Below are positions 57,494 to 64,000 of a stretch of DNA of 64,000 nucleotides, in pieces. A model generated the notes under the pieces. That model was not told where the DNA came from and searched no databases. It saw only the letters and a program-made list of their open reading frames with translations. The position numbers were made by a program, and so were the translations under genes. Where the stretch lies: the NCBI RefSeq assembly GCF_026020075.1, contig NZ_CP102772.1, positions 3,570,501 through 3,634,500 on the forward strand. The letters are read 5' to 3'. How positions within the stretch are numbered: position 1 is the stretch's first letter; the number at the start of each line of letters is the position of its first letter. The stretch comes from Bosea sp. NBC_00550 (GTDB lineage Bacteria > Pseudomonadota > Alphaproteobacteria > Rhizobiales > Beijerinckiaceae).

Positions 57494-58474
57494 TCAGCCG
57501 CTGGTCCGGCCCGAGGCCGGAACCGTCCCCGGACCGCGACGGGCCGCGACGGCGTCCTCGCCGAAGACGGCCTTGGTGAGCTGCGCGATGCCGCCGACCG
57601 TGCCGGCGAGCGCCGCGGCCTCGATCGGCACGATCACCACCTTGCTGTTGTTGCTGCTGGCGATCGCCTTCAGCGCATCGGTATAACGCTCCGCGATCAG
57701 GAAGTTGGCGGCCTGGATGTCGCCCTTGCTGATCGCCTCCGAGACCATGGCGGTGGCCGCGGCTTCCGCCTGCGCCAGCCGTTCCCGGGCCTCGGCATCG
57801 CGCAGCGCCGCCTCCTTGCGGCCCTCGGCGGCAAGGATCTGCGATTGCTTCTGGCCCTCGGCCTTGAGGATTTCGGCCTGCCGGAGGCCTTCGGCCTCGA
57901 GCACGGCAGCGCGCTTCTCGCGCTCGGCCTTCATTTGCCGGTTCATCGCGCCGGCGATATCGGCGGGCGGGAGGATATCCCGAATCTCGATGCGCGTGAC
58001 CTTGACGCCCCAGGGCGAAGCGGCGGCGTCCATGACGCGCAGCAGCCGCTCGTTGATCTCGTCGCGATGCGAGAGAAGCTGGTCGAGATCCATCGAACCG
58101 ACCACCGTGCGGATATTGGTCATCGTCAGGACCATCAGCGCGTCGTTCAGCGAGGAGACCTCGTAGCAGGCCTTGGCAGCGTCGAGCACCTGATAGAAGG
58201 CGGCGGCATCGATGCGCACGCCGGCATTGTCCTTGGTGATCGCCTCCTGCGAGGGAATGTCGAGCACCTGCTCCATCACATTCACCTTGTGCCCGATCCG
58301 GTCGATATAGGGCACGATCAGGCCCAAACCCGCGCTGAGCGTGCGGGAATAGCGGCCGAAGCGCTCGACGGTATAGTTGTAGCCCTGCGGAACGGTGCGG
58401 ACGCCGCGCGCGATCGTCAGGACGACCAGGGCCACGACGACGATGACGGCGATATTGTAGCCCGACAGATCCAT
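57494..58474 (-). CDS. SPFH/stomatin-like protein (QmcA type)
   Basis: 326 residues. One N-terminal membrane helix (IAVIVVVALVVLTIARGV) is followed by the SPFH domain (VPQGYNYTVERFGRYSRTL, PYIDRIGHKVNVMEQ) and a long heptad-rich coiled coil (about residues 170-240, rich in Glu/Ala/Lys). The C terminus is Gly/Pro-rich. It forms oligomeric cages in membrane microdomains and may modulate proteases such as FtsH. The NfeD partner follows. Confidence 0.92.
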   Translation of the reverse strand: MDLSGYNIAVIVVVALVVLTIARGVRTVPQGYNYTVERFGRYSRTLSAGLGLIVPYIDRIGHKVNVMEQVLDIPSQEAITKDNAGVRIDAAAFYQVLDAAKACYEVSSLNDALMVLTMTNIRTVVGSMDLDQLLSHRDEINERLLRVMDAAASPWGVKVTRIEIRDILPPADIAGAMNRQMKAEREKRAAVLEAEGLRQAEILKAEGQKQSQILAAEGRKEAALRDAEARERLAQAEAAATAMVSEAISKGDIQAANFLIAERYTDALKAIASSNNSKVVIVPIEAAALAGTVGGIAQLTKAVFGEDAVAARRGPGTVPASGRTSG

Positions 58475-59443
58475 TCCGCTTCCCCCGCGGCGCCATTGCG
58501 CAGCCTCGTATCCAGACGGCGCCCAAACTGGCCGTTGCAGCCGGCGGATGCAAGCCGGAGACGGAACCGCCTCGTATCAGCCATCATCCTCGGGCGACCG
58601 CGGGGCAACCGGGGAATCGGGGGCCGAATGGGTTCCCGAGTTCGCGAGGAGCCGCGGGAACCCTCTCCCGGATGGGAGAGGGGTTCTATGTCGCGGTTCA
58701 CGCATGCGTCTTCACCCGCCCGCACTTGCGCGCGAGCGTTTCGAAATATCGAGGGGCAGCGGAGCGCCGCGAGGCGCGGGTCTATTCAGCCGCTTCCATT
58801 GAGCCAGGATGCGGCGCGGAAGGATTGAGCCACCTTCCGCACGCCCCGTGGCGCTCCGCCTATCGGCGTTCTCATCTAGACTTCGGGCCGCGCTTCTACG
58901 GCTCTCCGGTTCCGGTCCCGCTCGCCTCGACGCCAGTTCGGCACGGAACGCGCTGCGCTCCGCTTTGTCTCGTGCATCGGATGGTCCCGAAAAGTGGTTC
59001 GCACTTCCCGGTCCGATGCCGGCCTCGTCGCGTCTCGGGTTGCAGGACCTTTCCCTTCGAGCCTCCCAGCGAGCTCCTCGCGCAGGGGCCGTAGTACCCC
59101 CAGAGCGGTGCCCCGAAGCCTCCCGGGACTGGTTCGTAACACCAGCCGCAGGCGCCGCCCTCACCCCGCCACTGGCATACCTCCGGATGGCTGCCCCTCG
59201 GGGATGAGGTGGGTCGAGAATAGGCTTGGGTTGAAAGGGCGGGGATAAGTTTTGTGAGGGCGACGCAGCATCGCTGGCGTAGCAGGGCACGATCCAGCCC
59301 AGACGCGCTGGTCGGTGCGCGAGTATTACGACACTCGACGAGGTGGCCTGGGGCGCGGCCAGCGAAACGAAGCCCGAGTTTGTGGCACGTTCCGATCCGG
59401 CGGCGCGATGGACGGGAGCCCTGAAGGACACGGCCTCCTTCGC
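58475..59443. other. GC-rich intergenic region with hairpin repeats
   Basis: About 970 bases without a supported gene; frames on both strands are long only because of high GC content. An 11-base inverted repeat of ACCCTCTCCC type lies at 58659-58685, and a palindromic repeat at 58974-59019. The stretch 59070-59220 has further short inverted repeats. It looks like a repeat-rich spacer or decayed sequence. Confidence 0.55.
58974..59019. repeat. Short palindromic repeat (Hyphomicrobiales type)
   Basis: GCATCGGA then CCCGAAAAGTG pairs with CGCACTTCCCGG then TCCGATGC around a GTT loop, with small mismatches. It matches the familiar CGAAAAGTGG-TTC-CACTTTTCG style of dispersed palindromes in rhizobial relatives. 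One copy is recognisable in this window. Confidence 0.65.
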
Positions 59444-60334
59444 CTATGTAGCCAGGGAGCCGTTTGGCAATTGTGCCCGCAGGGCGTCGACCAGTTCCGT
59501 CGTCCCGTGGCGGAGTTCTCCGGCATTCGGCTCGATCTCTATCAGATTGCCTCTGCTGTGGGCGTCGTAAAGCTTGAACAGGAGCTCGGAAGCGCTCGCG
59601 CTCACGAGGCGCTCCAAGCTCTCCTTCCGTTGAGAGCGAGAGATGGCCCGAGCCTCGATCGGCCGGCCTAACAGCAGGCTCAGCGCGGCCGCCACATCAT
59701 TGGGACTGTAGCGGCGCGCTCCTTCGGCATGGATGACCTCCAGCTCTTTCGGGGTCGCACGCCGCGACAACAAATCGGCCGCGATTCGGCCGAGATCCCG
59801 GGCAGAGATCATCGGAAGCGGCTTGTCGACCGGCTCGTGAAAGCTGGGCAGGATGCCGGACGCCATGGTCATTGGGACCACGCGCGCCCAGCCTTCCATA
59901 TGTTCGGCAGAACGCAGGAACAGCTTCTGGCCGGCGAATTGGCCGAGGCGCTCCTCGAAGGTCCGGAACATCGAGGGCATTCCGATGTCCTCGGCGACGT
60001 GAGCGCCATAATCCGAGATTGCCAGCACCCGTTGTGGGCGCGCCTGTTTCAGGGCGGCGACGAGATGTTCGATCGATCGTCGCATGTTTCCGGCCGTGTC
60101 CATCGCTTGCGGCGACACCGGAAGGATGATCTGTACGGCTTCCGCCTCGGCAATCGCACCGGCAAGGGCTGTGGAATCCTGCAGATCGGCCAATGCAACG
60201 TCGCAGCCGATCTCTGCGAGCCGCGCCGCCTTTGCCGGATCACGCAGGATCGCTCTGACCGGAAGGCCCGCCTCGCGTAACGCCAATGAGGTTGAGTAGC
60301 CGACCTTTCCGGCCGCGCCGACAATTGCGAACAT
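59444..60334 (-). CDS. NmrA-like NAD(P)-binding protein
   Basis: 296 residues. The extended SDR motif FAIVGAAGKVGYSTSLALREAG is at the N terminus, followed by RAILRDPAKAARLAEIGCDV and DLQDSTALAGAIAEAEAV, typical of the NmrA/NAD(P)H-binding family. There is no catalytic Y-x-x-x-K. Members sense redox state or reduce quinones. The divergence from or link to the AraC gene (62 bases upstream, same strand) suggests that the regulator may control it. Confidence 0.87.
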   Translation of the reverse strand: MFAIVGAAGKVGYSTSLALREAGLPVRAILRDPAKAARLAEIGCDVALADLQDSTALAGAIAEAEAVQIILPVSPQAMDTAGNMRRSIEHLVAALKQARPQRVLAISDYGAHVAEDIGMPSMFRTFEERLGQFAGQKLFLRSAEHMEGWARVVPMTMASGILPSFHEPVDKPLPMISARDLGRIAADLLSRRATPKELEVIHAEGARRYSPNDVAAALSLLLGRPIEARAISRSQRKESLERLVSASASELLFKLYDAHSRGNLIEIEPNAGELRHGTTELVDALRAQLPNGSLAT

Positions 60335-60395
60335 GCTCGATTCCCTGATTGCGATGCGCAACGCTAGGCGATCGAGCAGGCGGCATCGCGCAGAT

Positions 60396-61292
60396 TCAGG
60401 CCGATCCTTGCAATTTCGGCCGGAATTTGCGCAAGGGGCCAGCGATCTCGCCTGGAGTCTGGCCCAAAACGCGCCGCATCGTCGAGGCCATATGGCTCTG
60501 ATGCGCAAAACCGGTGGCCAGGGCGATCTCGCTGATCGGCATGGCCGTCGTGGCGATCAGCCCACGTGCATATTCAATGCGACGACGGATCACGTACTGA
60601 TGCACAGACGATCCGGTGCTGTTTCGAAACAGGGATTTGAGACGCGTCGAGCTGATCCCCGCCGTTGCCGCCAGATCGGCGAGAAAAAGCTTCTGATCGA
60701 GATTAGCCTCAATGAACTCGGTCAGCATGCTCAGTTGGCGCGCGGACAACCTCGGCCCATCCGAGCCTTCCGCCTGGTGGCGACGGGCAGTGGCGATTTC
60801 GATCAGCCGGACCGCCAGCGCATTGGCGAGAAGATCGACGTAGAGCGGATCGGATGGCGTATCAGCGTCGAGATCCGCCTTGATGGCCCAGCCTATCGCT
60901 TCGATCCGCGCATCACGAATCTGAAGCCGCGGAAGGAACTCGATCTTTGCGGAATCCTTTCCGAGTTCCCCCGCGACCTGCTCCAGCAGCGATGCATGAA
61001 AGCCCAAGCGCAGAATCCGGCAATCCGCATCGTCCTCCCAGACGCCGTCGACTCCCGCCGGAACGAAATCGATATCGCCATGCTTCTGCAGGCGCCGCAT
61101 TCGCAGGCCGCCGACAGAGCATTCCGCGTTTACCGGTGGACCAAAATGGATACCTATTCGGTGACGTTCGCTGGCGGGCGCTCGCGACACCCCGCGTGGG
61201 ACATGGACGAGCGCGGCTTCGAGCGTGTGCCGCGCTCCTCCAGCACTCGAACCGAGAATCAGAGGCGACGGCTTTGGGCCGGAAAGGTTCAT
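60396..61292 (-). CDS. AraC family transcriptional regulator
   Basis: 298 residues from the ATG at 61292; a TTG 15 codons earlier is possible. The C-terminal ~100 residues hold the two HTH motifs of AraC/XylS (LADLAATAGISSTRLKSLFR and ISEIALATGFAHQSHMASTM, with PGEIAGPLR after). The N-terminal half is an unclassified sensing domain. It lies directly upstream of the NmrA-like gene on the same strand. Its effector is unknown. Confidence 0.9.
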   Translation of the reverse strand: MNLSGPKPSPLILGSSAGGARHTLEAALVHVPRGVSRAPASERHRIGIHFGPPVNAECSVGGLRMRRLQKHGDIDFVPAGVDGVWEDDADCRILRLGFHASLLEQVAGELGKDSAKIEFLPRLQIRDARIEAIGWAIKADLDADTPSDPLYVDLLANALAVRLIEIATARRHQAEGSDGPRLSARQLSMLTEFIEANLDQKLFLADLAATAGISSTRLKSLFRNSTGSSVHQYVIRRRIEYARGLIATTAMPISEIALATGFAHQSHMASTMRRVLGQTPGEIAGPLRKFRPKLQGSA

Positions 61293-61446
61293 GGGGATAA
61301 GTTCGGATCTAGAGGTCGAGAATGCTACCCCCCTCAAGCTCCGTCGCGCTTGAAGACGGTGCGCCCTTGGACGACACGAAGTTCCAAGCCAGCGGCCGGA
61401 GATTCGTTATCGCGCCGGCAGGCGGCATGATCTACGCTGGCGGAAT

Positions 61447-62387
61447 ATGACCCCGCGCCTGCTCCAGACTTTCCTTGCCGTCGCGCGTTGCCGGACGGCG
61501 ACTCGGGCGGCCGGCGAGCTCAACCTTGCCCAATCCAGCGTAAGCGACCAGATCCAGATCCTCGAGGATGAACTGGGGGTGCGCCTGTTCCAGCGCTCCA
61601 GGCAGGGCTTTCGGCTCACGACCGCCGGCGAGGCGCTGGTGCCTTATGCCCAGGACATTCTGACCACGACGGATGACGCATTGGCTGCGGTGAAGAGCGC
61701 GAGCCTCTCGGGCGACCGATCGCTGGTCATAGGCGCGCTGGAAACCGTTGCCCGGGAGGTTCTGCCGGCGCTGCTCGCGGACCTTCGGCAACACCAGCCC
61801 GAACTCCGGATACGTGTCGAGGTGGCGGGCAGCGATCATCTGTTGCAACGCCTTCTCGACGGCTCGAACGACATCGCCTTTTGCTTTCGCAAGGGCGCTC
61901 TGGATGCACGTCTCGCCCGGCGGGAATTTGCCCGGGAGCCGCTGGTCATGATTGGACCGCCGGCCGCAGGAAGCGTGTTCGATCCTGCGTCGGGGCCGGA
62001 CGCGCTCGCAGCCCAGCCGTTCATCGCGACCGAGCCGGCTGCGTCTACCGGCATCTGTTCGATCAGGCCTGGCGCCGGGCCGGTCTGACGCCACCAAGGC
62101 CTGTCGCCGAAGTCGGCAGCATCGAGGCCATCGTGCGTCTGGTTGCGGCCGGCAGCGGCTATGCCCTCGCGCCCCGGATCGCGGCGCGGGAAGCGCTGGA
62201 GCGCGGTGCCGTCGTCGCGCTCCCATCGCCTGGATTCGAGCTTGCGGCGACGCTCGACATGGTATGGCGCCGCCGGCGCGTTCAGCCGCCCGGCCTCGCG
62301 CTTCTACTGGCCCGGGCGGGGCGGGCGCGACGTTTTCTCAAACGAGACGATGACCGCCTTCGACGTGAAGAACCGTGCCTGTCGTGA
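61447..62387 (+). pseudogene. LysR family regulator split by a one-base frameshift
   Basis: The N-terminal HTH (LLQTFLAVARCRTATRAAGELNLAQSSVSDQIQILEDE, in blocks) and the first ~195 residues read in one frame. At 62035-62040 the family motif E-P-G-C-x-Y-R is lost because one G appears to be missing; from there the other frame continues CVYRHLFDQAWRRAG to a normal LysR C terminus ending at 62387. Restoring one base gives about 313 residues, the family length. Either a recent pseudogene or a sequencing error. Its 3' end overlaps the convergent SDR gene by 50 bases. Confidence 0.85.
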
Positions 62388-63087
62388 AGCCATTGCCGAT
62401 GAGAAAGGCCACGGCATCGGCGATATCGTCCGGCTGACCGACGCGACCGACCGGCAGGCGTTCCGCCATCCCGGCGAGAACCTCGGCCTTCCGTTCGCCC
62501 GCCACCGCTTGCCAAATCGGCGTGTCGACCCAGCCCGGCGATACGGCATTCACACGCACCGGCGCCAGTTCGACAGCCAGGGCCCGGACGAGACCTTCCA
62601 GTGCCGCATTGATGGTCGCGACCACCGTTCCCCGGGCCATCGGCCGGTAGGCCGCGATGCCGGAGGTGAAGGTCAGCGATCCCTTGGGAGCGAGCTTCGG
62701 GCTGCCGTATTTGGCAAGCAGGATGGGGCCGATGATCTTGCTGTCGATGGCGCGCCGGGCTGCATCCAGGTCCAGCGCGGGCAGCCTTTCGTAGGCGCCC
62801 GTAAAATCCGCGGCCGTACAGACGATATGATCGAGCGGCTCGCCGTTCGCGAACAATGCCCGCACCTCCCCTTCGGAGGTGATGTCGGCCATCCGTGCCG
62901 CGAGCAGCGGCGAGGCCCCGAGGTCATCCTGCGCGCGCCTGAGCCGGGAAGCGTCCCTGCCGACGATCGTCACATGGTCGCCGGCCGCTATCAGCCGCCG
63001 CGCCAGGGCGAAGCCCATGCCGGAGCTTCCTCCCGCGATAAGGACGCGGCGCAGGTTCGTGTCCTGATTGGTCATCTTGGTCTCCAT
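62338..63087 (-). CDS. SDR family oxidoreductase lacking YxxxK
   Basis: 249 residues. The cofactor motif VLIAGGSSGMGFALARRL and C terminus (GFTTGTVLHVEGGHRLV) are normal. The active-site segment reads FTSGIAAYRPMARGTVVATINAALEG, with no Y-x-x-x-K; N occupies the lysine site, as in one known divergent SDR branch. The ATG at 63087 is the apparent start, with an alternative at codon 5. It converges with the frameshifted LysR gene. Confidence 0.85.
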   Translation of the reverse strand: METKMTNQDTNLRRVLIAGGSSGMGFALARRLIAAGDHVTIVGRDASRLRRAQDDLGASPLLAARMADITSEGEVRALFANGEPLDHIVCTAADFTGAYERLPALDLDAARRAIDSKIIGPILLAKYGSPKLAPKGSLTFTSGIAAYRPMARGTVVATINAALEGLVRALAVELAPVRVNAVSPGWVDTPIWQAVAGERKAEVLAGMAERLPVGRVGQPDDIADAVAFLIGNGFTTGTVLHVEGGHRLV

Positions 63088-63344
63088 TTCCGATCTAGCG
63101 GCTGTGTTCCAGCTTTCCGCGCTCGTTGGGAAACGGAAGGATCCGATGGTGTTATCGGCGATGCCGATCGAAGACGAAGGGGCTGGCGCCCGTGAATGCC
63201 ACCGGCCGCTCTTTTGTGGGACTGACGGTCAAGGCGGGCAATACGGCATGCTCCGGCTTCAACACCACCGGGCTACCCAATCTGCCGGCGGTTTTTGATC
63301 GCATCGAGCGACCTCCACCGACACCGTCCAGGCGCCCCGTATCA

Positions 63345-64000
63345 TCAGCGTTCCCGGACGATCTCTACGAAGCGAGCGGCCAATCGAGAGAGCGGCCTGC
63401 TGCGCACGGTCATGAGGCAGATCGTTATGGGAATATGAGGCTCGACCGAAAGCTGAACGAGCCCGTCGAAACGCTGCGCCTGCGTCAGCAGGCTGTCGAT
63501 CAACGTCACGTCGCCAGGTCCGGCCAGGAGATGCGCCGCCGAGATGCTGTACGGAACCGTCATGAACGGTGCATATTCGAGCCCCTCCCTCTCATAGGCC
63601 TGGGCGATCAGCCAGCCCAGCGGCGACTTCTCGCGATCGAAGCAGATCAGGCGACGTGCCCTCAGGTCATGCAGGCTGACCGTGCCCTGCTTCGCAAGGG
63701 CATCGCCCGTCCGGACCAAAGCGATGATCTCCCCTCCGGCAAGAGGCGTCAGCGCGATGTCGTCGGTCACGCGCGGGGAGAACATCAAGCCGAGATCGGC
63801 CGTGCCGAGCGCTAGTTCCGTGGGCGCGTCGCCCATGATCAGCTCGACACGCGCCTGCGGGTATTCGTTCGTCAGCCGGCCCAGAGCGCGCGCAATGACG
63901 CCATGGCCGATACTGGGTGTCGAGGCGATGCGCAGCGGCGTCTCCTGGCCGGCACGCAGCCGCACTGCGACGTTCCGCAAACCCAGCCATTCCTGCTCGA
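63345..64000 (-). CDS. LysR family regulator, C-terminal part (5' end outside window)
   Basis: The frame runs open to the window end, and about 218 residues are visible, all within the LysR effector-binding domain (TPSIGHGVIARALGRLTNEYP, LMFSPRVTDDIALTPLAGGE, ICFDREKSPLGWLI). The HTH domain lies beyond base 64000. The periplasmic-binding-like fold senses a small molecule. Divergent from or unrelated to the SDR at 62338; the gap 63088-63344 shows no gene. An internal TTG is not the true start. Confidence 0.85.
   Translation of the reverse strand, partial: EQEWLGLRNVAVRLRAGQETPLRIASTPSIGHGVIARALGRLTNEYPQARVELIMGDAPTELALGTADLGLMFSPRVTDDIALTPLAGGEIIALVRTGDALAKQGTVSLHDLRARRLICFDREKSPLGWLIAQAYEREGLEYAPFMTVPYSISAAHLLAGPGDVTLIDSLLTQAQRFDGLVQLSVEPHIPITICLMTVRSRPLSRLAARFVEIVRER

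Noticed and set aside
56161..58828. Very long plus-strand frames opposite serA, nfeD and the SPFH gene
   Set aside because: Antisense shadows of three well-conserved genes.
1..64000. CRISPR arrays
   Set aside because: No regularly spaced repeats of 25-40 bases with unique spacers were seen; the only tandem repeats are the short iteron-like units at 22781.

Overview
The window looks like a chromosome segment of a high-GC alphaproteobacterium of the Hyphomicrobiales, with Bosea or a near relative as my guess. The inference rests on the GC-rich codon use, a neighbouring homospermidine synthase and eukaryote-type ornithine decarboxylase, an alphaproteobacterial Fur, a chaperedoxin/LON/MFS block, and the palindromic intergenic repeats common in this order. 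No rRNA and no CRISPR array were seen.

The main architectural result is a genomic island of about 40 kb in a tRNA-Gly(GCC) gene. The intact tRNA lies at 42615-42689 on the minus strand. A 108-bp near-perfect direct repeat (2585-2692 and 42553-42660, 106 of 108 bases identical by eye) carries the tRNA 3' half, from the anticodon loop to CCA, plus its terminator. Next to both repeats stand an HNH endonuclease gene (a decayed remnant at 2336-2495, intact at 41541-42440) and a paired GTAACC motif. The same paired motif lies just inside the left junction and, inverted, upstream of the tyrosine recombinase gene at 26873. This fits serial insertion of related islands at one tRNA, so the genes at 1-2190 may belong to an older island.

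Inside the island, 3-31 kb: a methyltransferase and a vanadium-haloperoxidase-like protein; a polyamine-type ABC transporter operon (6.1-10.0 kb) followed by a truncated second binding protein; and an amino-acid or amide catabolic cluster (10.1-20.6 kb). That cluster has an amidase, Lrp regulator, zinc deacylase-like protein, aminotransferase, two threonine-aldolase-fold enzymes, a DapB homologue, a D-amino-acid-oxidase-type flavoprotein, a D-2-hydroxyacid dehydrogenase and an SDR. A compact replicative module follows (22.2-28.7 kb) with iteron-like repeats, small proteins, an excisionase-like HTH protein, a primase-polymerase/ATPase, the integrase and an XRE regulator. Then come small secreted proteins, a second XRE operon broken by an IS30-family element, and an aromatic-degradation cluster (33.3-41.3 kb): GntR regulator, amidohydrolase, extradiol dioxygenase, flavin hydroxylase, FAH-family hydrolase, TctC-type binding protein, an intradiol-like Tat protein and a membrane protein.

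From 42.7 kb onward the content looks like core genome: YbaK-type deacylase, CnoX-like thioredoxin, LON-domain protein, MFS transporter, the polyamine genes hss/GNAT/odc with a long structured-looking leader, an OpgD-like glucan protein, Fur, a luciferase-like oxidoreductase, serA, an NfeD/SPFH pair, then an NmrA/AraC/LysR/SDR regulator-rich end in which one LysR gene carries a one-base frameshift.
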